Origin: Rubrimonas cliftonensis | Lineage (GTDB): Bacteria; Pseudomonadota; Alphaproteobacteria; Rhodobacterales; Rhodobacteraceae | NCBI RefSeq assembly: GCF_900107585.1 | Contig: NZ_FNQM01000003.1 | Span: 186,001-250,000 of the forward strand | Length of the DNA stretch: 64,000 bases | Reading direction: 5' to 3' | Shown: piece after piece, positions 46,841 through 55,566 of the stretch | Position numbering within the stretch: the stretch's first letter is position 1 | Layout: each line of letters starts with the position of its first letter | Program-made: the position numbers and the translations under genes | The notes under the pieces: generated by a model | The model's input: only the letters and a program-made list of their open reading frames with translations | Databases searched by the model: none | Told to the model about the DNA's origin: nothing

Positions 46841-46858
46841 GTTGAGTAATTAAACAAC
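46841..46858. promoter_or_regulatory. Imperfect palindrome in AT-rich intergenic region
   Basis: GTTGAGTAATTAAACAAC: outer four pairs (GTTG/CAAC) and the central TAATTA are symmetric, with two mismatched pairs between. It sits in the AT-rich 192-base gap between the minus-strand exporter and the plus-strand VPLPA-CTERM gene, where both promoters must lie. A second stem ACAACTC (46903-46909)/GAGTTGT (46927-46933) lies closer to the latter. Possible operators. Confidence 0.45.
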
Positions 46859-46945
46859 TTTGATAACCACGAAATCATTTCAACTTTTCCATCAAATCCA
46901 CTACAACTCCCTTCAGTAGCGTAATCGAGTTGTGGAGTTTGTAAC

Positions 46946-47581
46946 ATGAAAACCCTGGTGATCGGCCTCGCCTTCGGCCTGCTCGCGGCGTCTGCTTCGG
47001 CGGCGACCGTGTCGGTTGTGAAGACCGCGCTCCCCATCGATCTCGTCGAGGCGCAGAGCGACGTGCTGGCGCCGACGAGCTTCACCGCCGGCAAGTTCCT
47101 CGCCAATCAGACCGGCTCGATCGGCGGCGTCCGTCGTTCGCCTTACGACTCGGTCGCCAGCCTCGCCGACTCCGGCGTCTACAACAGCGTTCAGGGCGGC
47201 GGCTCGGCGACCTACCTCTTCGACGCGGCGCAGGACGGCTTCTCGATCCTGTGGGGCTCGCCCGACGCGTACAACACGCTGTCGTTCTTCCTCGGCGGAA
47301 CGCAGATCGATCTCGGCGTGGCGCCGGGCGTGGCCGGCATGTCGATCACCGGAGCCGAGGTCGCCGCGCTGCCGGTGTGGCAGCCCCAGCAGATCGGCCT
47401 TGCGCAGGTGGTGTTCAGCGGCTTCGAGTTCGATGAAGTCGTGCTCGCCTCGGGCGGCAACGCGTTCGAGTACGGCCTGGTCTCGACCACGCCTGCGCCG
47501 GTGCCGCTGCCGGCGGCCGCCTGGCTGCTTGCGGCCGGTCTCGGCGCCCTCGGCCTGCTGCGCCGTCGCGCGACGGCCTGA
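46946..47581 (+). CDS. VPLPA-CTERM sorted surface protein
   Basis: 211 residues. The signal peptide is MKTLVIGLAFGLLAASASAA. The mature region is beta-rich (YNTLSFFLGGTQIDLGVAPG, LAQVVFSGFEFDEVVLASGG). The last 26 residues are the sorting tail: VPLPAAAWLLAAGLGALGLL then RRR, the pattern recognised by VPLPA-specific exosortases (XrtD type, a PEP-CTERM variant). It is probably processed and anchored on or released from the cell surface. GGAG lies eight bases before the ATG, and the upstream 90 bases are AT-rich. No exosortase is in the window. Confidence 0.9.
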   Translation: MKTLVIGLAFGLLAASASAATVSVVKTALPIDLVEAQSDVLAPTSFTAGKFLANQTGSIGGVRRSPYDSVASLADSGVYNSVQGGGSATYLFDAAQDGFSILWGSPDAYNTLSFFLGGTQIDLGVAPGVAGMSITGAEVAALPVWQPQQIGLAQVVFSGFEFDEVVLASGGNAFEYGLVSTTPAPVPLPAAAWLLAAGLGALGLLRRRATA

Positions 47582-47598
47582 AGGGCTGCGACGATCTC

Positions 47599-47633
47599 CG
47601 CCCTCCCCACGCGCCTCGGCCGTGGGGAGGGCG
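47599..47633 (+). terminator. Strong terminator hairpin between convergent genes
   Basis: A perfect 13-base stem (CGCCCTCCCCACG at 47599-47611 with CGTGGGGAGGGCG at 47621-47633) and nine-base loop. It begins 18 bases after the VPLPA-CTERM stop and ends 16 bases before the end of the convergent ABC exporter, so it can serve both transcripts. No T-run. Confidence 0.75.
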
Positions 47634-47648
47634 CAGCGTGTCGGGGCG

Positions 47649-49499
47649 TCACTCGGCGGCGGCCGGGCCGGCGTCCTCCAGTCCGATGAAGCCGCCGGAC
47701 TGGCGCGCCCAGAACCCGGCGTAGAGGCCGCGCGCGGCCAGCAGCTCGGCGTGGGGCCCCTGCTCGGCCACCCGCCCCCCGTCCAGCACCACGATGCGGT
47801 CCATCTGCGCGATGGTGCTGAGCCGATGCGCGATGGCGATCACCGTCTTGCCCGCCATCAGGCCGGTCAGCGCCGCCTGGATCTCCGCCTCCACCTCCGA
47901 ATCGAGCGCCGAAGTCGCCTCGTCGAGCACGAGGATCGGCGCGTCCTTCAGCACCACCCGCGCCAGCGCGATGCGCTGGCGCTGACCGCCCGAGAGCTTC
48001 ACGCCGCGCTCGCCGACATGGGCCTCGTAGCCCGAACGGCCGTTGAAATCGCGCAGGCCGAGGATGAAGTCATGCGCCGAGACGCGCCGCGCGGCGGCGA
48101 CCATCGCCGCCTCCCCCGCCTCGGGCCTGCCGTACAGGATGTTGTCGCGCACCGAGCGGTGCAGAAGCGCGGTGTCCTGCGTGACCATGCCGATCCGGCG
48201 GCGCAGGCTGTCCTGCGTCACCGAGCGCACGTCCTGCCCGTCGATCTCGATGCGGCCGGCCTCGGGGTCCTGGAAGCGCAGGAGCAGGTTGACCAGCGTC
48301 GACTTCCCGGCCCCTGAGCGGCCCACCAGCCCGACGCGCTCGCCGGGGCGGATCACGAGGTCGATCCCCTCCAGCCCGCCGCCCTGTTTGCCGTAGTGGT
48401 GGCGCAGGCCGCGGAAGGCGATCTCGCCGCCTGTCACCTTGAGATCGGACGCGCCGGGCGCATCGGTGACGTCATGGGGCTGGGAGATGCTCTCCATCCC
48501 CTCGCGGATCACGCCGGCGTGCTGGAAGAGCTGCGACGTGACCCACATGATCCAGCCGGTCATGCCGTTGAGCCGCAGGGTCAGCGCCGCCGCCGCGCTG
48601 ACCGCGCCGATGGAGGCGTCGCCGAGCGACCAGAGCCAGATCGCCGCGCCGACCACCGCGACGATCACCAGCCCGTTGACGGCCGCGATGCCAGCCATCA
48701 TCAGCGTCATCAGCCGCAGCATCCGCGCGAAGCGCAGCCGCGACGACTTCATCGCCGAGAGGGCGAAGGCCTCCTCCCGCCTGCCATGGGCGAAGAGCTT
48801 GACGGTCGCGATGTTGCTGTAGCTGTCGACGATGCGCCCCGTCAGCGTCGACCGCGCGGCGGAATACTTCTGCGAAGCGCGCCCGATCGCCGGGATCAGC
48901 GCGCGCAGCAGCGCCAGATAGATCAGCAGCCACAGCAGCAGCGGGATCGAGAGCCGCCAGTCGATCTCGGACAGCACCAGCAGCGCGCCGATGAAATAGG
49001 CGGCGGCGTACCACAGCGCCTCGAAGCTCATGAAGGCGCTGTCCTCCACGGCGGGCCCGGTCTGCATCACCCGGTTGGCCAGCCGTCCGGCGAAGTCGTT
49101 CTGGTGGAAGCCGATGGACTGGCCGAGCAGGTGCCGGTGCGCGCGCCAGCGCACCCGCTCCAGCAGGTTGGTCGAGAGCGCCTGGTTCAGCAGCAGGTGG
49201 TTGAGCGTGATCGCCACGGGCCGCAGCAGCAGGACGAAGGCGGAGATCAGAACGAGTTCGAGCCCATTGCGCGACCAGAATCCGTCCTCGCCTTCGGCCA
49301 GCAGATCCACGACATGGCCGGCGTAGTAGATCAGCCCGGTCTCCACCAGCGCGGTCGCCAGCCCAGTCAGCGTGATGAAGCCGAGCACCCGCCGGAACGG
49401 GCGCAGATGGTCGGCGAGATAGGCCCAGAAGGTCGCCGGCGGCGCGGTTTCGGGCATGCCGTCGAACGGCGCCACGAGCCTCTCGAAGAAGCGGAACAT
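47649..49499 (-). CDS. ABC exporter half-transporter, paralogue of the neighbouring exporter
   Basis: 616 residues from ATG 49499 (MFRFFERLVAPFDGMPETAPP). Six membrane helices in about residues 30-320 with the BtuB-like exporter core, Walker [16 protein letters not shown], signature KLSGGQRQRIALARVV, Walker B ILVLDEATSALDSEVEAE and IAHRLSTIAQMDR. The start and ATPase segments closely parallel the other exporter (44852-46753), suggesting an ancient tandem pair, possibly a heterodimer, later separated by the VPLPA-CTERM gene. Substrate unknown. Confidence 0.92.
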   Translation of the reverse strand: MFRFFERLVAPFDGMPETAPPATFWAYLADHLRPFRRVLGFITLTGLATALVETGLIYYAGHVVDLLAEGEDGFWSRNGLELVLISAFVLLLRPVAITLNHLLLNQALSTNLLERVRWRAHRHLLGQSIGFHQNDFAGRLANRVMQTGPAVEDSAFMSFEALWYAAAYFIGALLVLSEIDWRLSIPLLLWLLIYLALLRALIPAIGRASQKYSAARSTLTGRIVDSYSNIATVKLFAHGRREEAFALSAMKSSRLRFARMLRLMTLMMAGIAAVNGLVIVAVVGAAIWLWSLGDASIGAVSAAAALTLRLNGMTGWIMWVTSQLFQHAGVIREGMESISQPHDVTDAPGASDLKVTGGEIAFRGLRHHYGKQGGGLEGIDLVIRPGERVGLVGRSGAGKSTLVNLLLRFQDPEAGRIEIDGQDVRSVTQDSLRRRIGMVTQDTALLHRSVRDNILYGRPEAGEAAMVAAARRVSAHDFILGLRDFNGRSGYEAHVGERGVKLSGGQRQRIALARVVLKDAPILVLDEATSALDSEVEAEIQAALTGLMAGKTVIAIAHRLSTIAQMDRIVVLDGGRVAEQGPHAELLAARGLYAGFWARQSGGFIGLEDAGPAAAE

Positions 49500-49678
49500 C
49501 GGATCGGTCCTGAAACGGAAGGGATGGACGGTCGGCCCGCGCCATGCGGGCGCGGCGGTCATGCGCCGGTCAGCGCTCCGGATCGATGCATCGAGGATCC
49601 TCCCGCACACGACGCCGCGTGCCTACCGCGAATCGCGGCGGTTGTCAGCCGGGAAGCGGCAGGCGCGCGCGGGCGGCG

Positions 49679-50557
49679 TCAGTCGCCGCCGCCCGGTCCG
49701 CCGCCGATGGGCGCCACCGTCACCGCCGAGAGCCCCTCGCGGTCGGCGCGGTCGAGGTCCACGGCGCCGAAGGCGCGCGGGCGACCGCCGTTGCGCGCCA
49801 CGACGACGAGCCGGCGCCTGCGCGACCGCGCGAGCGCCTGGTCGATCTCGCGCAGCTCGAAGCAGCGGAACGCGTTGCAGGTCTCGGCCCGCAGCGACCT
49901 CGGCAGGACGCAGCCCTGCGCCCCGTGATAGACGCATGAGCCGTGGAGCGAGCGGTCCGGCAGCGCGTCTCGGTAGAGCGCCAGCATCGCCGCAGCGTCG
50001 GCCTCCGGCCGCCGGGCGCGCTGGCGGGCGATGTCCTTCGCGCTCAGGAACGCCATCCGCCCTGCGCCGTGCTGGCAGCACCAGCCGCGACACGCCGCGC
50101 AGGCCGCGACGCCGGCGGCCTGCGGCGCGGCGGCGGCGGCTTCGGCGTCCTGCGTCGCCTCGGCATCGACGGCGGGCAGCGCGAAACCGGCCGCGACGAC
50201 GCCTTCCAGATGCGCGAGGAAGGCCGCCTGCTGCGCCCGGTCGGCGGGCGCCAGCCGCCGCTCGGTGAAGGGCGCGTCCATCGTCAGCGCATCGCCCGGC
50301 GCGCCGCCCAGCGCGGCGCGGGCCGCCGCGATCGCGGGCTCGGCCGCCCTGAGCGCCGCGGCGCGGGCCTCCAGCCGCTCGGCCTCGCGCCGGGCGGCGA
50401 CGCCGTCCACGGCCGCCCGGCGCGACGCCGCGGCGCAGGCGGGCGCAGAGCAGTGTCCGCCGGAGACGGCCTCGTTGGGCGTGATCGGCGCGCCGCAGCG
50501 GGCGCAGGCGCGAGGCTTGAACGCCGCGCGGGGCGGCGTCGCTCCGGCCTCGCTCAC
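49679..50557 (-). CDS. Cys-cluster protein with N-terminal zinc ribbon and YkgJ-like domain (copy 1)
   Basis: 292 residues from a GTG overlapping the small upstream gene. The N-terminus CARCGAPI...HCSAPACAA has the C-x2-C...C-x4-C zinc-ribbon layout, then an Arg/Glu/Ala coiled coil (about residues 55-85), TMDAPFTERRL and the AFLAHLEGVVAAGFALP helix. The C-terminal half carries the YkgJ/UPF0153-type Cys cluster CAACRGWCCQHGAGRMAFLS and GSCVYHGAQGCVLPRSLRAETCNAF. Predicted metal (Fe/Zn)-binding; function unknown. A closely related gene lies just upstream. Confidence 0.7.
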   Translation of the reverse strand: MSEAGATPPRAAFKPRACARCGAPITPNEAVSGGHCSAPACAAASRRAAVDGVAARREAERLEARAAALRAAEPAIAAARAALGGAPGDALTMDAPFTERRLAPADRAQQAAFLAHLEGVVAAGFALPAVDAEATQDAEAAAAAPQAAGVAACAACRGWCCQHGAGRMAFLSAKDIARQRARRPEADAAAMLALYRDALPDRSLHGSCVYHGAQGCVLPRSLRAETCNAFRCFELREIDQALARSRRRRLVVVARNGGRPRAFGAVDLDRADREGLSAVTVAPIGGGPGGGD

Positions 50558-50778
50558 CGCTCGCTCCGCCGCGCGGCGCGCCAGCTGCGCAGCCAGTAGA
50601 GCCAGCCGCCGATGGCGATGGCCCAGCCGAACGGATAATAGGGCAGCACCGGCGACGGGTCGCCCGTCGCCGCCAGCATCGCCGGCCCGCCGAGGCCCAG
50701 CGCCGCGATCGCGACCGCAGCGACGCCGAGACCCGCCATGCCGCGCGCCCTGACGCGCTTCGCTTCGGCTTCCGTCAT
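50554..50778 (-). CDS. Small two-span membrane protein in the Cys-cluster locus
   Basis: 74 residues starting MTEAEAKRVRARGMAGLGVA, preceded by GGAAGGAG. Two hydrophobic segments (GLGVAAVAIAALGLGGPAML and YPFGWAIAIGGWLYWL) with a basic C-terminus. It overlaps the following Cys-cluster gene by GTGA. No family recognised. Because it lies between two paralogous Cys-cluster genes it may work with one of them. Confidence 0.65.
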   Translation of the reverse strand: MTEAEAKRVRARGMAGLGVAAVAIAALGLGGPAMLAATGDPSPVLPYYPFGWAIAIGGWLYWLRSWRAARRSER

Positions 50779-50811
50779 CGCTCTCCTTCCCTCCGGGGTT
50801 CCGCCGCCGCG

Positions 50812-51708
50812 TCAGTCGCCGGCGGCGCGCGGCGCGCCGCGCCGCCAGGTCTCGCGGAAGCCGGCGGCGAAGCCGTCCGCCTCCGCCGCCGCGACGTCGA
50901 TCACGCCCACCGCAAGCGGCGCGGCGCCGTCGCGCGAGACCACCGCGACCGCCCTGCGCGGCCGCTCCGCCATCTCCCGCGCGATGGTGCGCTGCTCGGT
51001 GCAGTGAAAGTCGTTGCAGATGTCGGCGCGCATCGCGCGCGGCAGCGTGCAGCCCATCGGCCCGTGATAGAGGCAGGAGCCTTCCACCGGATCGTCGGGC
51101 AGAAGGTCGAGGTAGCGACGCTTCACGGCCTCCGCGTCGTCCTGCGGCCGGTCGCGGCGCGCGCGGGCGATCTCGTCCGCACTGAGGAAGGCGTGGCTCG
51201 CCGCGCCCAGGCGGCAGCAGCGGCCCCGGCAGACCGCGCAGGCCGCGGTGAGCGCCGGCGCCTCCTCCGCCTCGCCCTTCAGGCGGGCGGCGTCGGACGC
51301 CGGCGCCGGCGCCGCCGCGAAGCCCTCCGCCACGATCGCGTCGAGATGGGCGAGGAACGCGGCGCGCTGGTCGGGCCGCGCCGTCACGATCCCGGGGTCG
51401 AAGAAGGGCGCGTCGGTCACGAGCGCGTCCTCCGGCGACACGCCGACGGCGGCAAGCGCGGCGGCGACTTCGGCCCCCGCCGCTTCAAGCGCCCCGGCCC
51501 TGCTGCGCAGCCGCTCCGCCTCGGCCTTCGCCACGACCGCCGCCGCCGCGGCCTCCCGCTCGGAAGCGCGGCAGCGCCCGGCGACGCAGGCGCTCTCCGG
51601 CGCGCCGATGTCGAGGGGGGAGCCGCAGGCGGGGCACGGCGTCGGCCTCCAGCCCTTCGCCGCTGCGCCGCTGGCCACCATCATTCCGCCCGGTCCCAAG
51701 CCCTTCAT
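50812..51708 (-). CDS. Cys-cluster protein with N-terminal zinc ribbon and YkgJ-like domain (copy 2)
   Basis: 298 residues from ATG 51708. The architecture repeats copy 1: CPACGSPLD...CVAGRCRA zinc ribbon, coiled coil AEAERLRSRAGALEAAGAEV, VTDAPFFDPGI, then AAFLAHLDAIVAEGFAA and the Cys cluster CAVCRGRCCRLGAASHAFLS with GSCLYHGPMGCTLPRAMRADICNDF. The middle region is longer and Ala/Pro-rich. All cluster Cys are conserved between the copies. Its promoter region is shared with the divergent hemF (86 bases between starts). Confidence 0.7.
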   Translation of the reverse strand: MKGLGPGGMMVASGAAAKGWRPTPCPACGSPLDIGAPESACVAGRCRASEREAAAAAVVAKAEAERLRSRAGALEAAGAEVAAALAAVGVSPEDALVTDAPFFDPGIVTARPDQRAAFLAHLDAIVAEGFAAAPAPASDAARLKGEAEEAPALTAACAVCRGRCCRLGAASHAFLSADEIARARRDRPQDDAEAVKRRYLDLLPDDPVEGSCLYHGPMGCTLPRAMRADICNDFHCTEQRTIAREMAERPRRAVAVVSRDGAAPLAVGVIDVAAAEADGFAAGFRETWRRGAPRAAGD

Positions 51709-51794
51709 CCGGCCCTCCCATCGCGACGTTGGGCCATATTGCCCGTATTGCCCCCAAAGCCTAACCCGTGGGAGCCCATGAGACGAGGACAACG

Positions 51795-52751
51795 ATGAAC
51801 CAGGCCGCCGACGCGCCCGCCCGACCCGCCGCCGCCCCCGCGCAGGCCGCCCAGCTCGCCGAGGAGCGGGCCCGCGCGGCCGCGTGGTTCGTCTCGCTGC
51901 GCGACACGATCTGCGCCGCGTTCGAAAGGCTGGAGGACGAGCAGACCGAAGGGCCCTTCGCCCATCTCCCCGCCGGCCGCTTCGAGCGCAAGGAGACGCG
52001 CCGCGCCGGCGAGGGCCCCGAGGGCGAGAAGGGCGGCGACCAGGGCGGCGGCGTGATGAGCGTGATGCGCGGCGGGCGGCTGTTCGAGAAGGTCGGCGTC
52101 AACGTCTCGGAGGTGTATGGCAGGCTCGGCGATCAGGCGCAGCGCAGCCTGACGGCGCGCCGAGCGATCCCCGGCCTCTCGACCGACCCGCGCTTCTGGG
52201 CGTCGGGCGTGTCGCTGGTGGCGCACATGCGCAGCCCCAAGGCGCCGGCCGTCCACATGAACACGCGGATGTTCTGGACGCCGTTCTGCTGGTGGTTCGG
52301 CGGCGGGACCGACCTCAACCCGATGGTCGCGGTCGACGAGGACACCGCCTTCTTCCACGGCGTCCTGAAGGAGGCCTGCGACCGCCACGACGCCGCCTTC
52401 TATCCCAAGTACAAGGCGTGGGCCGACGACTACTTCATGATCCGTCACTGGAACGAGCCGCGCGGCGTCGGCGGCATCTTCTATGACGACCACTGCACCG
52501 GGGACTGGGAGGCCGACTTCGCCTTCACGCAGGACGTCGGCCGCGCCTTCCTCGACGCCTTCGCGCCGATCACCGAGAAGCGCCGATTCGAGCGATGGAC
52601 CGACGCCGACCGCGAGCACCAACTCGTGCGCCGCGGCCGCTACGCCGAGTTCAACCTCGTCTACGACCGCGGCACCCGCTTCGGGCTGGAGACCGGCCAC
52701 AACCCCGAGGCGGTGCTGATGAGCCTGCCGCCAGAGGCGAAATGGCCGTGA
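51795..52751 (+). CDS. hemF: Oxygen-dependent coproporphyrinogen III oxidase
   Basis: 318 residues. The start contains an Ala/Pro-rich extension before AAWFVSLRDTICAAFERLED; then GGGVMSVMRGGRLFEKVGVN, VHMNTRMFWTPFCWWFGGG, FYPKYKAWADDYFMIRHWNE, RGVGGIFYDDH and FNLVYDRGTRFGLETGHNPEAVLMSLPP, all invariant HemF blocks. It oxidises coproporphyrinogen III to protoporphyrinogen IX with O2. The ATG at 51795 follows ACGAGGACAACG. The upstream 86 bases contain ATTGCCC twice but no clear FNR box. Confidence 0.97.
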   Translation: MNQAADAPARPAAAPAQAAQLAEERARAAAWFVSLRDTICAAFERLEDEQTEGPFAHLPAGRFERKETRRAGEGPEGEKGGDQGGGVMSVMRGGRLFEKVGVNVSEVYGRLGDQAQRSLTARRAIPGLSTDPRFWASGVSLVAHMRSPKAPAVHMNTRMFWTPFCWWFGGGTDLNPMVAVDEDTAFFHGVLKEACDRHDAAFYPKYKAWADDYFMIRHWNEPRGVGGIFYDDHCTGDWEADFAFTQDVGRAFLDAFAPITEKRRFERWTDADREHQLVRRGRYAEFNLVYDRGTRFGLETGHNPEAVLMSLPPEAKWP

Positions 52752-52800
52752 CGCGCGGCCCCGCGCCGGCTCGGCATTCGCAGCCCCGGCTTTCTTCGGC

Positions 52801-53412
52801 TCAGCCTTCGCCGGGCCGGGCCATCGCGAACACTTCGCGCACGACGGCGTAATCCTGGTAGCCGAGGCGGGACAGCGGGTTGAAGCGGGTCACGTCGAAC
52901 CGGCCCGCCACAACGCAGTCGTCGCGCAGGTGCACGCCGACGACCTCGCCGAAGGCGACATGGTTCGCCGCGCCCGGCAGCTTCACGATCTGGGTGAGCC
53001 GGCATTCCAGCGCGGCGGGCGCGCCTGCGACGCGCGAACAGGCGATCTCGCGGCACGGCTCGCGGGCGATCCCCGCCTCCTCGAACTCGTCCACGTCGCG
53101 GCCGAAGCCGGCGGAGCTCGCGTTCATCGCGTCGCGCGCGGCATATTCCACGATGTTGACGCAGAAGACGCCGGTCTCGCGGATGTTGCCGAGGCTGTCC
53201 TTGCCGTCGCCGCGGTCGGGCTTCGAACCGGTGGAGGCGAACATCACCTGGGGCGGCGTGTAGGCGACCGCGTTGAAGAACGAGTAGGGCGCCAGATTGT
53301 CCCGCCCGTCGGCCCCGCGGGAGGAGATCCAGCCGATCGGCCGGGGCGTCACGATCGCGTTGAAAGGATTGTGCGGCAGGCCGTGGGCGTCGAGCCCCGG
53401 TCGGTAGAACAT
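52801..53412 (-). CDS. Flavin reductase-like FMN-binding split-barrel protein
   Basis: 203 residues. The start FYRPGLDAHGLPHNPFNAIVTPRPIGWISS and GRDNLAPYSFFNAVAYTPPQVMFASTG are the flavin reductase-like domain pattern that binds FMN; NIVEYAARDAMNASSAGFGRDVDEF follows. The group includes proteins annotated 'flavoredoxin' or FMN-binding oxidoreductase. Substrate or partner oxygenase unknown. It is convergent with hemF. Confidence 0.9.
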   Translation of the reverse strand: MFYRPGLDAHGLPHNPFNAIVTPRPIGWISSRGADGRDNLAPYSFFNAVAYTPPQVMFASTGSKPDRGDGKDSLGNIRETGVFCVNIVEYAARDAMNASSAGFGRDVDEFEEAGIAREPCREIACSRVAGAPAALECRLTQIVKLPGAANHVAFGEVVGVHLRDDCVVAGRFDVTRFNPLSRLGYQDYAVVREVFAMARPGEG

Positions 53413-53498
53413 GTGATCCTCGTCGGGTGGGGGGCGGCTGGCTCAGCCGTGCGGGTCATGCTAGCCGCGCCGCGACGCTACGCAAGCGAGGGCGAGAG

Positions 53499-54062
53499 GT
53501 GTTCAGACTGCTGCCGGAGACGCCGCGCGACCTCGACGAGGTGGAGGCGCTGCTCGACCTCGCCTTCGCGCCGGGCCGCACGGCGCTGTCCTCCTACCGC
53601 CTGCGCGAGGGCGTCGCGCCGGTGGCTGCGCTCTGCCGCGTCGCGCGCGACGAGTATGACGCGCTGGCCGGCTGCATCCGCTTCTGGCCGGCGCTGATCG
53701 GGACGGAGGGCCGGCCGACGCTGCTGCTCGGCCCGGTCGCCGTCCACCCGACCAGGCAGGGCGAGGGGCTCGGCGCGCTGCTCATCGTCGATGCGCTGGA
53801 GCGGGCGGCGGGACTCGGCTGGGAGCGCTGCGTGCTGGTGGGCGACGAACCCTACTACCGTCGCTTCGGCTTCACGCGCGAGGCGGCGAGGGACATCGTC
53901 TTTCCGCCGCCGACGAACCCGGCGCGGGTGCTGGCCAGGGCCCTCGCGCCCGGCGCGCTGGACGGCGTCGCGGGCGAGGTGCGGCGCGCCGGGGCGCCGG
54001 CGAAAGGCCCGGATGCGGACACCGGGCCGGACCCGGGCCCGTGCCCGGACCCGGTCGCGTAA
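53499..54062 (+). CDS. GNAT N-acetyltransferase
   Basis: 187 residues from a GTG (VFRLLPETPRDLDEVEALLD); a longer frame exists upstream with no better start. The acetyl-CoA motif is VAVHPTRQGEGLGALLIVDAL, followed by LVGDEPYYRRFGFTREAARDI, the RimI/yhbS-like 'predicted N-acetyltransferase' pattern. The last 20 residues are Gly/Pro/Asp low complexity (PDADTGPDPGPCPDPVA) unlike the rest and probably disordered. Substrate unknown. Confidence 0.82.
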   Translation: MFRLLPETPRDLDEVEALLDLAFAPGRTALSSYRLREGVAPVAALCRVARDEYDALAGCIRFWPALIGTEGRPTLLLGPVAVHPTRQGEGLGALLIVDALERAAGLGWERCVLVGDEPYYRRFGFTREAARDIVFPPPTNPARVLARALAPGALDGVAGEVRRAGAPAKGPDADTGPDPGPCPDPVA

Positions 54063-54120
54063 ATCCTCCTTAACGAGTTCCGGCGCATGGTGAGGCGTGT
54101 GGCGAACCCATTCAGGCCGT

Positions 54121-55479
54121 ATGACCGACATGCTCGACCCAGCCGCGCTGAGCGACGTTTCAGGCGCCGAATTCGACCGGCTGACACGGCTGGCGGCGAC
54201 GGCGTTGAACACGTCCGCAGCGCTGCTGACGGTCGTCGAGCCCACGCGGCAGGTGTTCCTGTCGCAGACCGGCCTTCCGGAGTTCTGGGCGCGCCGCGGA
54301 TCGTCGCCGCTCTCGCATTCGATCTGCAAGCATGTGGTCGCGCGCGGCGAGATGCTCGACGTGCCGGACGCCCGCAAGCATCCCGCCCTGAGGGACAACG
54401 GCGCCATCGAGGCCATGAACGCCGTCGCCTATCTCGGAACGCCGGTCCATGACGCCGAAGGGCGCGCCATCGGCGCGCTCTGCGTCATCGACGGCGAGCC
54501 GCGGAAATGGTCCGCGCAGGACCGCGAGACGCTCTCGACGCTCGCCGCTGCGGTCGACACCGCGGTGGCCCTGCGCGCGGCCCTGCGCCGCCAGACCGAA
54601 GAGATGGACGAGCTGAACCGCATCAACGAATCACTCTCCGCCCAGATGGCCGAGCTGACCATGGCGCGGCTTTCCGCCGAGGCCGCGCTGACCCGCCAGA
54701 CCCGATTCATCGCCGGGCTAAGCCATGAGGTGCGCACGCCCCTGAACGGCGTGCTCGGCGGCCTGTCGCTGCTGGAGGCGTCGTCGGACCCCGGCCAGAC
54801 CCAGCGCGTCCACGCCATGATCCGGGCCTCCGCGAACGCGCTCAGCGACTGCGTCGACGATCTCGTGACCTATTGCCGGATAGGCTCGGGCGAGGAGCGG
54901 CCATCGCTCGACGCCTTCGCGCCCGCGCGCGTCGCGCGGGAGGCGCTGAGCGCCATCGAGGCGAGCGCCGCCGCCAAGGGGCTCTCCATGTCGGTGGCGC
55001 GCGCCACCGACGCGCCGGAGAGCTGGGTCGGCGACGAGCGGCGGGTCCGCGGCGTGCTGATCAACCTCCTGGGCAACGCCGTGAAGTACACCGAGAGCGG
55101 CTCGGTCGCCGTTAAGATCGAGCGCTGGGGCGACGCGCTCGCCCTGCGGGTCGTCGACACCGGGCGCGGCGTCCAGCCCGCCCACGCCGACGCGATCTTC
55201 GAGCCCTTCAACCGCGGCGATCCCGAGACAGCCCGCACGGCGAGCGGCTCCGGCCTCGGTCTCGCCATCGCCCGCAAGACCGCGGAGCTGCTCGGGGGGT
55301 CGCTGACGCTCGAGCGCACGGCGGACGCGACGGGCGCCTCGTTCCTGCTGCTGCTCCCGCCGCCCGGCGCCGCCGTCGCGCGCCCGTCGCAGGGCCCGGC
55401 CGGCGTCACCGCGGCAAGAGCAGAGGGCGCGGCCTCGGAGGGGGGCGGCGAAGGCCTCAGCGCGCGCCGGACCGGTTGA
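54121..55479 (+). CDS. GAF-domain sensor histidine kinase
   Basis: 452 residues. GAF domain at about 20-160 (LSQTGLPEFWARRGSSPLSH, ICKHVVARGEMLDVPDARKH, AYLGTPVHDAEGRAIGALC), short coiled coil, then HisKA with phospho-acceptor His at about 202 (IAGLSHEVRTPLNGVLGGL). The HATPase has N box NLLGNAVKYTESG, G1 DTGRGV and G2 SGSGLGLAIAR. No membrane segment or receiver domain, so it is a cytosolic kinase with a separate, unlinked response regulator. The last 40 residues are low complexity. Confidence 0.93.
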   Translation: MTDMLDPAALSDVSGAEFDRLTRLAATALNTSAALLTVVEPTRQVFLSQTGLPEFWARRGSSPLSHSICKHVVARGEMLDVPDARKHPALRDNGAIEAMNAVAYLGTPVHDAEGRAIGALCVIDGEPRKWSAQDRETLSTLAAAVDTAVALRAALRRQTEEMDELNRINESLSAQMAELTMARLSAEAALTRQTRFIAGLSHEVRTPLNGVLGGLSLLEASSDPGQTQRVHAMIRASANALSDCVDDLVTYCRIGSGEERPSLDAFAPARVAREALSAIEASAAAKGLSMSVARATDAPESWVGDERRVRGVLINLLGNAVKYTESGSVAVKIERWGDALALRVVDTGRGVQPAHADAIFEPFNRGDPETARTASGSGLGLAIARKTAELLGGSLTLERTADATGASFLLLLPPPGAAVARPSQGPAGVTAARAEGAASEGGGEGLSARRTG

Positions 55480-55566
55480 TCTGACGCGTCCTGATGCGCC
55501 GCGCGAGGTTGACACGCCGCTCAGGACGTGGACCGTTTCAGGATGAGACGGGGTGGGACGAACGCC

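Noticed and set aside
51709-51794. Possible FNR/Anr box before hemF
   Set aside because: Only ATTGCCC repeats were found; no TTGAT-N4-ATCAA dyad.
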